DNA of 64,000 nucleotides from Sphingopyxis sp. OAS728 (GCF_014873485.1 NZ_JADBDT010000001.1:1116001-1180000); one strand, 5' to 3'; counted from the first letter of the stretch, positions 16,150 through 25,724 are shown. Notes: a model not told the origin generated them from the letters alone. Program-made: numbers and translations.

Positions 16150-16991
16150 CAGCTATCGCGGCCGAACTCGACGACGACGGTCGATCTCTGGCCCGTATTG
16201 CGCAGCGGCGGAAGGATCTCGATCCACTCGCCCGCCTCCAGGCCACGCATCGTACGCGCATATTGAACCGGACCGTTGAGCATCATGTCGAGCGCCAGCC
16301 TCGAAAGCCGGCGAACCATCTCGGCGACCGTCCAGCCGCCCGGTATGCGTGCCTCCAATTCCTGCCCGGCGAAGAGCGCGAGCCCACGGGTGCCGATGCT
16401 TGCTCCGTCGCCGACGTCCTTGCGCCGGAACGCGACAAGGTGAAGCACCGGCGGCATCCCGCTCGACAGCATTTCAGCAATCGACGCGCGAAACTGCGGC
16501 GCATCCGACCACAGCCGCGCGGGCGACCAGAAAATATGGCTGGCATTGAACAGGTCGATCAACAGCACCATCATCTTGAAAAATTCGCGCATCCGCGTCG
16601 GCTGCTCGGTCGATGATGCCGACACCCCATCCTGTTCAGGATCGCGCTCGGGGATAAACACCCAGCACGCGCCGCTCTCGCGCCATTGCCGCGGCAGGCT
16701 GGCGGCGAGCAGGCTGGTCGACGGATGGTCGGGATCGGCGAGATCCAGCGCGGCATCGGCCGCAGGGCCGGCCAGAACCGAAACCGAGCCGAACGTCAGG
16801 CGAAAACGCGGGGCGGCGATCCGCGCCGCGACGTCGCTCCCATCAATCCGCTCGGGCTTCAACCCCATGCGGCGCAGCGACCCTTCGACCGCCTCGCTCG
16901 AACCGCCCTTAATCGCCGCCGCCCCGACGATCAGGGCAAAGGGTTCCGGCGGAACCGGCAGGATCAAAGCGTCGCGATTGCCGACATCCAT
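16149..16991 (-). CDS. DUF4261-like hypothetical protein coupled to the AHH gene
   Basis: From the ATG at 16991 (MDVGNRDALI) the protein has 280 residues; longer in-frame starts would overlap kup. The C-terminal half (SIGTRGLALFAGQELEARIP... LDMMLNGPVQYARTMRGLEAGEWIEI) resembles the DUF4261 pattern of a GLxxFGxxEL block followed by a helical region. The middle (FFKMMVLLIDLFNASHIFWSP) contains a conspicuous hydrophobic stretch. Function is unknown. The one-base TGATG overlap with the AHH gene suggests coordinated production; a pairing in which one product controls the other is inference. Confidence 0.6.
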   Translation of the reverse strand: MDVGNRDALILPVPPEPFALIVGAAAIKGGSSEAVEGSLRRMGLKPERIDGSDVAARIAAPRFRLTFGSVSVLAGPAADAALDLADPDHPSTSLLAASLPRQWRESGACWVFIPERDPEQDGVSASSTEQPTRMREFFKMMVLLIDLFNASHIFWSPARLWSDAPQFRASIAEMLSSGMPPVLHLVAFRRKDVGDGASIGTRGLALFAGQELEARIPGGWTVAEMVRRLSRLALDMMLNGPVQYARTMRGLEAGEWIEILPPLRNTGQRSTVVVEFGRDS

Positions 16992-17091
16992 AGTTGCGCG
17001 GCCTTTATTGGGTCCCCCCTGCATCGCAAGACCCGCCCCGATGTTCAAACGCTTATTGCAACATGTCGCAAAGTTAACCTCCGCCGCCGCG

Positions 17092-19053
17092 TCAAATCGC
17101 GACCTGGCTGCCCAGCTCGACGACGCGGTTGGTCGGCAGGCGGAAATATTCCATCGCACTTTCCGAATTGCGGAGCATCCATGCGAACAGCTTTTCGCGC
17201 CATATCGGCATGCCCGGCTTGCTCGCCGCGATCAGCGTCTGCCGCGACAAGAAAAAACTCGTTTCCAGCATCTTGAACTCGCCGCCGCAGCTTGTCACGC
17301 GGGTCAGCGCCTCGGGCACGTCGATCGGCTGCATGAAGCCATAGTTGAGCACCAGCCGGTGGAAGCCCTGCCCCAGATCCTCGAGCAGGCAGAATTTCTC
17401 CTCGGGCACGAACGGTACGTCGGCGATCTTGATGGTCAATAGGATAATCCGCGCGTGCAGCACCTTGTTGTGCTTGAGGTTGTGGAGCAGCGCGTGCGGC
17501 ACGCCGTCGCTGCTCGACGTCATGAACACCGCCGTCCCGGGGACGCGCGTCGCGCTGTTTGCCGCCGATTTGACGAACACCGGGATCGGCATCGCGCCTT
17601 CGGCCATTTCCTGCTGCATCAGCTTGCGCCCGCGCGACCAGGTTGTGAGCAAGGTGAAGATGGTGAGACCGATCGCCAGCGGCACCCAGCCGCCGTCGGG
17701 CACCTTGATCAAATTTGCACCGAAATAGGCAATATCGACGATGAAAAAGACCGCAAGGATCGGCAGCGCCTTCCACGCCGGCCATTTCCACAGCGTGAAC
17801 AGCACCACGCTGAGCAGGCAGGTATCGATGAACATCGCCCCCGTCACTGCAATGCCATAGGCGGCGGCAAGGTTGCTCGACGATCCGAAGAAGAGGACGA
17901 GGATGATGACCATCACCATCAGCCCCCAATTGACCATCGGGATATAGATCTGCCCCGCCGCCGACGCGCTCGTATGCTCGACGCGCAGGCGCGGCATGAA
18001 GCCGAGCTGGATCGCCTGCTGTGTCAGCGAGAAGGCGCCCGAAATCACCGCCTGGCTCGCGATGATCGTCGCGGCCAGCGCGAGCAGCACTACCGGAATC
18101 TGCCACGCTTCGGGCATCATCTGGAAAAACGGATCCTGGATCAGCTGCTCCGTCGGCGCGACCTCGCCCGCAAGCACCATCGCGCCCTGCCCCATATAAT
18201 TGAGCATCAGCGCGGGCAGCACAAAGACGAGCCACGAAAGACCAATCGGCCCGCGTCCGAAATGCCCCATATCGGCATAAAGCGCCTCGGCACCGGTCAC
18301 AGCAAGCACGACCGCGCCGAGTGCGATGAAGGCGGTAAAACCGTCGAGATAGAAGAATCGCAGAGCGTTCAGCGGGTTCAGCGTCTCGAATATGATCCCC
18401 GGATTGCCGACGATATGGATCAGGCCGAGGATCGCGAGCATGGTGAAATAGGCGAGCATGATCGGCCCGAAGAGCATCCCGACCTTTGCCGTCCCGCGCG
18501 CCTGGATCGCAAACAGCCCGATCAGGATCGCGAGCGCGATCGGTACAATATAGGGCTCGAACCCCTTGTTCACATATTCGAGCCCCTCGGTCGCCGAGAG
18601 GACCGACATCGCCGGGGTGATCATGCTGTCGCCGTAGAAAAGCGCGGTCGCGAACACGCCGAGCAGGATAATCGGCCATGTCCAACGCTTCTCGCCCGAC
18701 GACCGGCTGATCAGTGCGAGCAGCGCGAGGCTGCCCCCCTCGCCCTTGTTGTCGGCCTTCATGATCGTCAGCACATATTTGAACGTGACGACGAGCATCA
18801 TCGACCAGAAGACGAGGCTCAGCACGCCGTAGATATGCAGCGGATCCGCCTCGATCCGGTGGTGCCCGGCAAAAGTCTCACGAAACGCGTAAAGCGGGCT
18901 GGTGCCGATGTCGCCGAACACGACGCCGATCGCGCCGACGGCAAGCTTCAGCCTGCCATCGCTATGATGTCCGTGCCCGTAATGGGCCGTTTCGGCGGCG
19001 GCAGTCGCGGCGCTTGGCGCACCGCCCGCCGCCTGTTGCGACTCAGCAGTCAT
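17092..19053 (-). CDS. kup: KUP-family low-affinity potassium transporter
   Basis: The 653-residue inner-membrane protein takes up potassium by proton symport. After a His-rich hydrophilic start ([10 protein letters not shown]) it has the family hallmark [17 protein letters not shown] in the first helix near 40-60, about twelve hydrophobic segments up to residue 460 (including [20 protein letters not shown]), and a cytoplasmic beta-rich C-terminal domain from about 490. Length and order match Kup of Escherichia coli and sphingomonads. It is monocistronic in appearance, with the DUF4261-like gene 100 bp downstream. Confidence 0.96.
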   Translation of the reverse strand: MTAESQQAAGGAPSAATAAAETAHYGHGHHSDGRLKLAVGAIGVVFGDIGTSPLYAFRETFAGHHRIEADPLHIYGVLSLVFWSMMLVVTFKYVLTIMKADNKGEGGSLALLALISRSSGEKRWTWPIILLGVFATALFYGDSMITPAMSVLSATEGLEYVNKGFEPYIVPIALAILIGLFAIQARGTAKVGMLFGPIMLAYFTMLAILGLIHIVGNPGIIFETLNPLNALRFFYLDGFTAFIALGAVVLAVTGAEALYADMGHFGRGPIGLSWLVFVLPALMLNYMGQGAMVLAGEVAPTEQLIQDPFFQMMPEAWQIPVVLLALAATIIASQAVISGAFSLTQQAIQLGFMPRLRVEHTSASAAGQIYIPMVNWGLMVMVIILVLFFGSSSNLAAAYGIAVTGAMFIDTCLLSVVLFTLWKWPAWKALPILAVFFIVDIAYFGANLIKVPDGGWVPLAIGLTIFTLLTTWSRGRKLMQQEMAEGAMPIPVFVKSAANSATRVPGTAVFMTSSSDGVPHALLHNLKHNKVLHARIILLTIKIADVPFVPEEKFCLLEDLGQGFHRLVLNYGFMQPIDVPEALTRVTSCGGEFKMLETSFFLSRQTLIAASKPGMPIWREKLFAWMLRNSESAMEYFRLPTNRVVELGSQVAI

Positions 19054-19092
19054 TGCGGGCCTTTAGACGAGCCCGCGCCTTTGTAATAGGTT

Positions 19093-19758
19093 TCAATTTG
19101 GGACGTCCGCGGGCGGCACGTCGGCCGATGTTTCGGCGGGCAGCCCAAGCGCGTCACGTAATCGCGCCAACCGCATTTCCAGATCGGGGCGCCACGGTGC
19201 ATCGGCGGGGCTACGTGCCAGCAGCTGGCTCCATACCGCCTCGGCGCCTTTGAGGTCTCCGCCCTGCGCCATCGCTAGCCCGGCAAAGAAAGGCGGCGCG
19301 GGATGCGACGGATCGCGCTTCGCCGCCTCGTCGAACGCCAGCGCCGCTGCGGGCGACATCGCCCCGCCGCCATGCTGCGCCAGCGCATTGCCAAGCCCGA
19401 CCCACAGGTCGACATTGTCGGGATATCGCTCCAGCCCTTTTTCCAGCGTCTTCGCCGCGAGCTCGGTCTTGCCGGTGCGCGCGAAACCATCGGACATGCC
19501 GAGCCATTGCGCCGCGGCGCCGAAGCGTTCGGACATGCCTTGCCGCTGGTCGGTCAGCGCCTTGCCGAAATTCTCGGGTTCCTCGATCGCGGCGACAGGC
19601 TTGCCGGGCAGCGACGGATGGCCCTGCAACGCATAGCCCGCGAGCCCCAGCATCACCGCCGCCCCCGCCAGCGGCCGCGCCGCGGCGGGCAGCTTGCCGA
19701 GCCAGAAGATGCCACCGATCGTCAGCAGCGCGGCGAGAAGGACCCACAGCCAGATCAT
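19093..19758 (-). CDS. ccmI: Cytochrome c maturation protein CcmI (TPR)
   Basis: The protein has 221 residues from the ATG at 19758, which overlaps the ccmH stop. Two N-terminal membrane helices (MIWLWVLLAALLTIGGIFWL and AGAAVMLGLAGYAL) are followed by TPR repeats at about 90-190 (WLGMSDGFARTGKTELAAKTLEKGLERYP and AALAFDEAAKRDPSHP). CcmI holds apocytochrome c and hands it to the CcmF/CcmH haem lyase on the periplasmic side. It is the last gene of the ccm operon. The upstream extension of the frame to 19848 runs inside ccmH in another frame and is not used. Confidence 0.88.
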   Translation of the reverse strand: MIWLWVLLAALLTIGGIFWLGKLPAAARPLAGAAVMLGLAGYALQGHPSLPGKPVAAIEEPENFGKALTDQRQGMSERFGAAAQWLGMSDGFARTGKTELAAKTLEKGLERYPDNVDLWVGLGNALAQHGGGAMSPAAALAFDEAAKRDPSHPAPPFFAGLAMAQGGDLKGAEAVWSQLLARSPADAPWRPDLEMRLARLRDALGLPAETSADVPPADVPN

Positions 19759-20186
19759 GCGGCCTCCTCGTCGTCGCCCGCACCGCGGCGGAAACGGCCA
19801 AAGGCCAGCCAGCCGCCGAGCGCAAGAAAGAGCAAGGGCCCGAGCCAAAGCAGCGCCGTGGCGCCATCGAACGGCGGATCATAGCTGACCCAATTGCCGT
19901 AACGCGCGACGAGCCACGTCTTGATTTCGGCGGGACTCTCGCCCGCCGCGATCTTGCTGCGTACCTCGTGCCGCATATCGCCCGCGAGCGGCGCATCGCT
20001 ATCCGCAATCGACTGCCCCTGACAGACGAGGCAGCGAAGCTCCTCCATCAACGCCTTCGCCCGCGCTTCCTGCGCCGGGTCCTTGAGCTGTTGATAGGCA
20101 TAGGGCGCCGGCGGCAGCCGGTCCTGTGCGGCCAGCGGTAGAGCCAGCGCGCCGAGCAGGCAGAGAAGGATCAGCCGCAAGCTCAT
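19755..20186 (-). CDS. ccmH: Cytochrome c maturation protein CcmH
   Basis: The protein has 143 residues: signal peptide (LRLILLCLLGALALPLAAQ), the redox motif LRCLVCQGQSIADSDAP near 50-67 (LRCxxCQ), and a C-terminal membrane helix (LLWLGPLLFLALGGWLAFG). CcmH reduces the CXXCH thiols of apocytochrome c and works with CcmF in haem ligation. Its ATG at 20186 overlaps the ccmG stop by 4 bp (ATGA), and its stop overlaps the ccmI start. Confidence 0.95.
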   Translation of the reverse strand: MSLRLILLCLLGALALPLAAQDRLPPAPYAYQQLKDPAQEARAKALMEELRCLVCQGQSIADSDAPLAGDMRHEVRSKIAAGESPAEIKTWLVARYGNWVSYDPPFDGATALLWLGPLLFLALGGWLAFGRFRRGAGDDEEAA

Positions 20187-20713
20187 TTCATCGCCTCGAG
20201 CTTCGCGACGATCTCGGGCACTTGATCGGCCAGGATAACCCCTTGGATCTGCTCGCGGATAATCCCCTTGCCGTCGATCAGGAAGGTTTCGGGCACGCCC
20301 GACGACCCCAGCGCGATCTGCACGCTGCTCTGCATGTCCGACCCGATGCGGTCGAACGGATTGCCATATTCGCGCAGGAACATCGCGACATCGTCGGGCC
20401 GGTCGCGGATCGCGATGCCGTCGATCGGCACGCCCGCCGCCTTCAGGGCCTCGAGCTGCGGCGCCTCGGCGCGGCACGGGATGCACCAGCTCGCAAAGAC
20501 ATTGACCAGCCGCGGCCGCCCGTCGGCGAGCTGGCTGCTCTTCAACCCCTCGACGCCGCCGGTCGCCGGCGGCAGGTCGAACAAAGGCATCGGCTTGTTG
20601 ATCCACTGCGACTGGATCAGCGTCTCGGCGGGCGTCACCAGCCGATAGACAAAGGCGCCGAACAGCAATCCCATGATCGCCAGTGGTACGAAAAGGACCC
20701 AGCGGTTCTTCAT
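20183..20713 (-). CDS. ccmG: Thiol:disulfide interchange protein CcmG/DsbE
   Basis: The 176-residue periplasmic thioredoxin-like protein has an N-terminal membrane anchor (WVLFVPLAIMGLLFGAFVYRL). Its active site FASWCIPCRAEAP near 73-85 carries CxxC, followed by GSSGVPETFLIDGKG with the cis-Pro loop. It keeps apocytochrome thiols or CcmH reduced during cytochrome c assembly. The ATG at 20713 overlaps the ccmF stop and the stop overlaps ccmH, so translation is coupled along the operon. Confidence 0.96.
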   Translation of the reverse strand: MKNRWVLFVPLAIMGLLFGAFVYRLVTPAETLIQSQWINKPMPLFDLPPATGGVEGLKSSQLADGRPRLVNVFASWCIPCRAEAPQLEALKAAGVPIDGIAIRDRPDDVAMFLREYGNPFDRIGSDMQSSVQIALGSSGVPETFLIDGKGIIREQIQGVILADQVPEIVAKLEAMK

Positions 20714-22680
20714 GGCGCGAAACGCTCCCCGGACTTGCGGGCGCGACGCGCGCGCCAGATGTTCAGCAATTGCGCGCGGCCGAGCAGCGACAGCGCCGCA
20801 CCGATCGCAATCAGCGCCCCGCCGAGCCATATCCACCACACCAGCGGCTTCCACCACAGCCGGATCTGATAACGGCCGGCGCTGCCATCGTCGTTCGCGA
20901 CCGGCTGCCCCAGCACGGCATAGAGCTGCCCGCCGGGCCGCGTCAGCAGCGCCGCCTCGTTGGTTTCGACCGGCGCCGCGCCCATAAGGCCGGGAAAGGT
21001 GCGCGCTTCCGGCCGCATGGTAAAGCTGCCGCCCGACGATGTCGTCGCAACCAGCGTGCCTTCGATCGCGGTATAGTTCGGCCCCGCAACCGGCCTCACG
21101 CCGACGAACTTCACCGCGAAATCGCCGATCTTGATCACCTCGCCCGGTGCGGCGGCAACCAGCCGCTCCTTGATGAAGGCGCTTTCCGCGCCCATGCCGG
21201 CAAGGCACACCGCGACGCCGAAATGCGCAACCATCATGCCCCATGTCGGCAGCGGCGTGCGGCGCAGGTTACGGCCCCACAAGGGCGCGAGGCTCGCCAC
21301 CGCGACGACGCCCGCGACGGTCATCCCGAGCAAAGGCAATATCCCGACCTTGCCGCCGAAAAGGACCAGACCGAACAACACCACCGCCCCGGCAAAGATC
21401 GCCAGCGGCAGCCGCGACCACAACCGCTTCCCGTCATCCTTGCGCCAACTCAGCAGCGGCCCGGCGACCATCACAAGGCACAGGATCAGCGCGAGCGGCC
21501 CCGCGACCTTGTTATAATAGGGCGGCCCGACCGATATCTTTTCGCCCATCGCCTCGGCTACGATCGGATAGAGGGTCCCGAGCAGGACCAGCGCGAGAAT
21601 CGTCGTCAGCAGCAAATTGTTGATGACGAGCGAGCCTTCGCGGCTCAGCAGCGCGAATTTCTTGCCCTCGGCCACGCTCCCGGCGCGCAGCGCGAACAGG
21701 GTCAGCGCCCCGCCGATATAGATCGCCATCAGCGCGAGCAGGAAGGTCCCGCGCTCGGGATCGACGGCAAAGCTGTGCACGCTCGTCAGCAGCCCCGACC
21801 GGACGATGAAGGTGCCGACCATCGACATCGAGAAACCGATCACCGCTAGCATCACCGTCCACGCGCGCAGCGCGTTGCGCGTCGCGGTCACAGCAACCGA
21901 ATGGAGCAAGGCCGCGCCCGCGAGCCACGGCACGAGCGACACATTCTCGACCGGGTCCCAGAACCACCAGCCGCCCCAGCCCAATTCATAATAGGCCCAA
22001 TAACTGCCCGCCGTGATGCCGAGCGTCAGGAAAATCCAGCTACCGAGCACCCACGGCCGCATCGCGCGGGCAAAGGCCGGACCGATCTCGCGCGTGATCA
22101 GCGCGCCGACGGCAAAGCTGAAGGCCACCGACAGCCCGACATAGCCGACGTAAAGCGTCGGCGGATGGAAGGCGAGCCCGATGTCCTGCAGGAGTGGGTT
22201 GAGCCCCTGCCCGTCGGGCGGCGCCACCGGCAACCGCTTGAACGGGTTCGACGAGAACAACAGGAAGGCAAAGAAACCGAGGCTGAGCGCCGCTTGCGCC
22301 GCAAGCGTTGCGACCAGCGTATCCTCGCGCAGCCTTTTCTCGAAAATCGCGATCAATCCGCCCGACAGCGACAGGATCATCAGCCAGAGCAGCATCGACC
22401 CTTCGTGATTGCCCCACGTCCCCGCGATCTTGAAGATCATCGGCTTCAGGCTGTTGCTGTTGCGCGCGACCAACTCGACCGACATGTCGGACCGCACGAA
22501 CAGCGCGATCAGCAGCCCGAACGCCACCGCGGTCAACACGCCCTGCGCAACGCTCGCCGGCCGCACAAGCGCCGCCAAATCCCTCGAGCCGCCACGCAGG
22601 AACAAGGTGCCCGCGACGAGCGACAGGCACGCGAGCGCAGCCGCGATCCACAGCAGCGCGAGACCGAGTTCGGCGATCAT
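20710..22680 (-). CDS. ccmF: Cytochrome c haem lyase subunit CcmF
   Basis: The protein has 656 residues with about fifteen membrane helices. The haem-handling WWD motif appears as GWGGWWFWDPVENVSLVPWL near 235-255, and conserved His-bearing loops follow (FAVDPERGTFLL). CcmF accepts haem from CcmE and ligates it to apocytochrome c together with CcmH/I at the periplasmic face of the inner membrane. The length is normal. Its start overlaps the ccmE stop by 4 bp. Confidence 0.97.
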   Translation of the reverse strand: MIAELGLALLWIAAALACLSLVAGTLFLRGGSRDLAALVRPASVAQGVLTAVAFGLLIALFVRSDMSVELVARNSNSLKPMIFKIAGTWGNHEGSMLLWLMILSLSGGLIAIFEKRLREDTLVATLAAQAALSLGFFAFLLFSSNPFKRLPVAPPDGQGLNPLLQDIGLAFHPPTLYVGYVGLSVAFSFAVGALITREIGPAFARAMRPWVLGSWIFLTLGITAGSYWAYYELGWGGWWFWDPVENVSLVPWLAGAALLHSVAVTATRNALRAWTVMLAVIGFSMSMVGTFIVRSGLLTSVHSFAVDPERGTFLLALMAIYIGGALTLFALRAGSVAEGKKFALLSREGSLVINNLLLTTILALVLLGTLYPIVAEAMGEKISVGPPYYNKVAGPLALILCLVMVAGPLLSWRKDDGKRLWSRLPLAIFAGAVVLFGLVLFGGKVGILPLLGMTVAGVVAVASLAPLWGRNLRRTPLPTWGMMVAHFGVAVCLAGMGAESAFIKERLVAAAPGEVIKIGDFAVKFVGVRPVAGPNYTAIEGTLVATTSSGGSFTMRPEARTFPGLMGAAPVETNEAALLTRPGGQLYAVLGQPVANDDGSAGRYQIRLWWKPLVWWIWLGGALIAIGAALSLLGRAQLLNIWRARRARKSGERFAP

Positions 22681-23114
22681 GTCGCTGCCGGCGCCTTCAT
22701 ATTCTTCGGCATCTCGCCCATCTGCGGCGGCATATAGCGCTCGTCATGCTTGGCGAGGATGCGGTCGGCGACGAATGTCCCGTCGGCGCGCATCCGGCCG
22801 TCGGCGACCATGCCGCTCTCCTCACCGAACAGGTCGGGGACGATGCCCTTATACTCGACCGGTACCGACGCCTTGCCGTCGGTCGCGACGAACCGGATCG
22901 TCAGCCCATCGGATTGGCGCTCGATGCTGCCCTTGGCCACCACGCCGCCCAGCCGCATCGGCTCATCGACCGCCGCCTTACCGCCCTCAATCTCGACCGG
23001 CGTGCGAAAATAGGCGGCCTCATCGCGCAGCGCGCTCGCCGCGAGCACGCCCGCACCCGCGACGCCGCACAGCGCGACGAGCGCCAATATCAGCCGTTGA
23101 TGCTTGGGCTTCAC
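22677..23114 (-). CDS. ccmE: Periplasmic haem chaperone CcmE
   Basis: The 145-residue protein has an N-terminal anchor helix (RLILALVALCGVAGAGVLAAS) and an OB-fold domain (MRLGGVVAKGSIERQSDGL... GIVPDLFGEESGMVADGRM). The haem-binding His lies in ILAKHDERYMPP near residue 127. CcmE binds haem covalently and passes it from CcmC to CcmF. The start is GTG at 23114, sharing bases with the TGA of ccmD (GTGA). Confidence 0.96.
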   Translation of the reverse strand: MKPKHQRLILALVALCGVAGAGVLAASALRDEAAYFRTPVEIEGGKAAVDEPMRLGGVVAKGSIERQSDGLTIRFVATDGKASVPVEYKGIVPDLFGEESGMVADGRMRADGTFVADRILAKHDERYMPPQMGEMPKNMKAPAAT

Positions 23115-23266
23115 TTACGATCCTTCCGTAGCGCGTCGCTGCGCTTCTCGGCCTTTTTCATCGCGCGCCAGCTCGCCCACAGCACCGCGCCGGTCAGCAC
23201 GACGGTCAGCCCATAGGCCGCGGCGACAAATGCCCATTGTCCGCCCCCGCTGATCACCCCCGTCAC
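23111..23266 (-). CDS. ccmD: Haem exporter protein CcmD (51 aa, GTG start)
   Basis: The short frame between ccmC and ccmE encodes 51 residues. It has one hydrophobic helix (QWAFVAAAYGLTVVLTGAVL) followed by the basic tail SWRAMKKAEKRSDALRKDRK, the standard CcmD architecture. CcmD stabilises CcmC-CcmE and helps release haem-loaded CcmE. The GTG at 23266 lies 3 bp after the ccmC TGA, and its own TGA overlaps the GTG of ccmE. An alternative in-frame GTG follows at codon 4. Confidence 0.9.
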   Translation of the reverse strand: MTGVISGGGQWAFVAAAYGLTVVLTGAVLWASWRAMKKAEKRSDALRKDRK

Positions 23267-23269
23267 GCG

Positions 23270-24004
23270 TCAAATCCCCTCGTCGTCCGCAAGCCGCCTG
23301 AGCCGCGCCGCAACGCGATTGTCGGCAATGATCCGCCGCATCCGCATCAGCACGATCGCACCGAATAGCAAAGAAAAGCCGAACACGGTCAAGCCCAGCG
23401 GCCACAGCAAAGCCCCGTCGATGCTCGATCCGCCCAGCGTGATGCTCGGCCCTTGGTGCAGGCTGTTCCACCACACCACACTGCGGTTGATGATAGGGAT
23501 GTTGATCGCGCCGACCAGCGCATAAATCGCCGCGCCGCGCGACAGCGAGCCGCCCTGGCGCTGTCCGTCATCGCCGCTCGTCAGCGCGATAAAGCCGGCA
23601 TAGAGGAACAGCAGGACGAGCATCGACGTCATCCGCCCGTCCCATTCCCACCAGGTCCCCCAGGTCGGACGCCCCCAGATCGATCCGGTGGCAAGGCACA
23701 AGGCGCAGAACAGCATCCCCGGCACCGCGATCGCACGCGCCGCGATGCCCGACAGCGGATGCCGCCACACAAGCTGGATCAGCCCGGCGATCGCTAGCGA
23801 TGTCCAGCCACCCATGCCGAGCCACGCCGAAGGAACATGGACGTAAAGGATGCGCGCGGTTTCGCCCTGCTTGTAGTCGCCCGGCACGACCGCCAGTCCG
23901 GCCCAGCCGCCCGCGAGAACGAGCACCAGCCCAACGCCCAGCAGCCACGGCGTTAGCGGCTTGGCAATCGCAAGAAAGCGCGTGGGATTAGCGTAGGCGT
24001 GCAT
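23270..24004 (-). CDS. ccmC: Haem transporter / cytochrome c maturation protein CcmC
   Basis: The protein has 244 residues with six membrane helices. The tryptophan-rich WWD motif is GRPTWGTWWEWDGRMTS near 112-128, and conserved His residues lie in LYVHVPSAWLGM and WNSLHQGPS. CcmC presents haem to CcmE. It is the first gene of the seven-gene operon ccmCDEFGHI; the ABC subunits CcmA and CcmB are not in the window, so they must be encoded elsewhere. Confidence 0.96.
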   Translation of the reverse strand: MHAYANPTRFLAIAKPLTPWLLGVGLVLVLAGGWAGLAVVPGDYKQGETARILYVHVPSAWLGMGGWTSLAIAGLIQLVWRHPLSGIAARAIAVPGMLFCALCLATGSIWGRPTWGTWWEWDGRMTSMLVLLFLYAGFIALTSGDDGQRQGGSLSRGAAIYALVGAINIPIINRSVVWWNSLHQGPSITLGGSSIDGALLWPLGLTVFGFSLLFGAIVLMRMRRIIADNRVAARLRRLADDEGI

Positions 24005-24094
24005 CGGGTCGCGTTGTCCTTAGGCGAGCCGACGAAAACGGTCCAGCGATTTGCCCGGCGCGGCCTGGGCGTCCTTCTAGGGAACGAAGCAAAT

Positions 24095-24448
24095 TCACCC
24101 CTCGGGCCGCGTCCAGATCCAGCTGCCCGTGACGGCAGCGGCGATTACCGGCACCATCACCCACGGCCATGGCGAAAAGATCGCGGCCAGCACGATACTG
24201 AACGCAAAGGCCACGGTCGCGGCGATCTTGCCCTTCCGGCTGATCGCTCCCTTCTCGCGCCACGCGGCGATATGATGCCCGAAATGCGGATGCGTCAGCA
24301 GCCAGGCCTCGAGCCGCGGCGACGATCGCGCAAAGCAAAAGGCCGCAAGGATCACGAACGGCACCGTGGGCAGCAGGGGCAGGAATGCGCCGATCGCGCC
24401 AAGCCCCAACGACGCCCAGCCCGCGACCAGATAAAAATGCCGTTTCAT
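24095..24448 (-). CDS. DUF454 (YbaN-like) small membrane protein
   Basis: The 117-residue protein has an N-terminal YLVAGWASLGLGAIGAFLPL and LPTVPFVILAAFCFARSSPR, the hallmark of the DUF454/YbaN inner-membrane family. The PHFGHHIAAWREKGAISRKGK loop is typical, and two further helices close the protein. The family function is unknown. It lies 90 bp upstream of ccmC on the same strand. Confidence 0.9.
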   Translation of the reverse strand: MKRHFYLVAGWASLGLGAIGAFLPLLPTVPFVILAAFCFARSSPRLEAWLLTHPHFGHHIAAWREKGAISRKGKIAATVAFAFSIVLAAIFSPWPWVMVPVIAAAVTGSWIWTRPEG

Positions 24449-24497
24449 CGGGGGCTGGCTTAGCGGAAATCGGAACCCGCGCCAGCCCTCGAAGATA

Positions 24498-25550
24498 TCA
24501 ACCGCGCCCGATCAGCTTCTGCGCCATCCGGTCGGCCACCGACGATGCCGGCGTGCCGCTTGCCTTGCTCTCGGCCCAGATCTCGGCCAGCCGGCCGGGA
24601 ATCTGGTGGATGCGGCTCTCGACTTCCTCGCGGCTGCCCTGCCCCAGATATTCGAGCGCGACATTGATGATGCCGCCCGCGTTGATCACATAGTCGGGGG
24701 CATAGACGATCCCGCGATCATGGACGCGCTGGCCGTCGAGCGCCGTCGCAAGCTGGTTGTTCGCGCCGCCCGCGATGATCGGCACGCGCAGCTTTTCGAT
24801 GCTTTGCTCGGTCAGGATCGCACCGAGCGCGTTCGGGCTCAGCACGTCGGCCTCGATCTCCATGATGGCTGCCGAATCGGCAAGCTCGGCACCAAGCTCT
24901 TCGGCCAGCGCCTTCGCACGCGCCAGATTGACGTCGGCGAGGGTCAGCTTCGCCCCTTCGGCCGCCAGCCGCCGCGCAACGCCGCCACCGACGCTGCCGA
25001 CACCCTGGATCGCGATACGCACATCCTTGGCACTGTCGGTGTTCAGCCCTTCGCGAATCGCCGCCTTGATGCCCAGATAGACGCCCAGCGCCGTGAACGG
25101 CCCCGGGTCGCCGCCCGCATCGGCGCCGCTTGCCACGGGCAGCCCGCTGACATGCTTCGTCTGCTTCGAAATCTCGACCATGTCGGCATCGGTGATCCCG
25201 ACGTCCTCTGCGGTCACATAGGCGCCGCCGAGCGAATCGACCGCACGGCCGAACGCCGCGAGCAGTTCGGGCGTCTTGGCGCCATTTTCATCGGCGAGGA
25301 TCACGCCCTTGCCCCCGCCCATCGGCAGGCCCGCCATCGCATTCTTGTAGCTCATGCCGCGCGACAGGCGCAGCGCATCGGTAATCGCCGCCGCACGCTG
25401 CGGATAATGCCAGTACCGCACGCCGCCGGCGCCGGGGCCGAGGTGCGTCGAATGAACGGCGATAACCGCCGTAAGCCCGCTGGTGCGATCGCGGAACATG
25501 TGGACATGCTCATGATCGTCGAAATCGGCGAAATCCCAGACAGCGGACAT
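24498..25550 (-). CDS. Glu/Leu/Phe/Val-type amino-acid dehydrogenase
   Basis: The protein has 350 residues. The N-terminal catalytic domain includes GPGAGGVRYW and the Lys-containing SYKNAMAGLPMGGGKGV near 66-82. The NAD-binding Rossmann domain starts near 180 (IAIQGVGSVGGGVARRLA). This is the leucine/valine/phenylalanine dehydrogenase branch, which reversibly deaminates branched-chain or aromatic amino acids with NAD. Substrate preference cannot be read directly. It stands alone downstream of tRNA-His and upstream of DUF454, all on the minus strand. Confidence 0.92.
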   Translation of the reverse strand: MSAVWDFADFDDHEHVHMFRDRTSGLTAVIAVHSTHLGPGAGGVRYWHYPQRAAAITDALRLSRGMSYKNAMAGLPMGGGKGVILADENGAKTPELLAAFGRAVDSLGGAYVTAEDVGITDADMVEISKQTKHVSGLPVASGADAGGDPGPFTALGVYLGIKAAIREGLNTDSAKDVRIAIQGVGSVGGGVARRLAAEGAKLTLADVNLARAKALAEELGAELADSAAIMEIEADVLSPNALGAILTEQSIEKLRVPIIAGGANNQLATALDGQRVHDRGIVYAPDYVINAGGIINVALEYLGQGSREEVESRIHQIPGRLAEIWAESKASGTPASSVADRMAQKLIGRG

Positions 25551-25646
25551 GTTTCATCCTCACGTTAAAAAATTACGTGGGTGAGCAATAATGCAACGGG
25601 CGCGGCGAGTCACCCCAAAAGCGTCTATACGCGACGATAGAGAAAA

Positions 25647-25724
25647 TGGGGCGACCAACGGGGCTCGAACCCGCGACCTCCGGTACCACAAACCGGCGCT
25701 CTAACCAACTGAGCTATGGTCGCC
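25647..25724 (-). tRNA. tRNA-His (GTG)
   Basis: The reverse complement folds as a tRNA: anticodon arm CCGGT-TTGTGGT-ACCGG with anticodon GTG, T-arm GCGGGTTCGAGCCCCGT region, and an encoded CCA. The extra 5' G opposite C73 (G-1:C73), the identity element of tRNA-His, is present in the gene. Confidence 0.97.
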
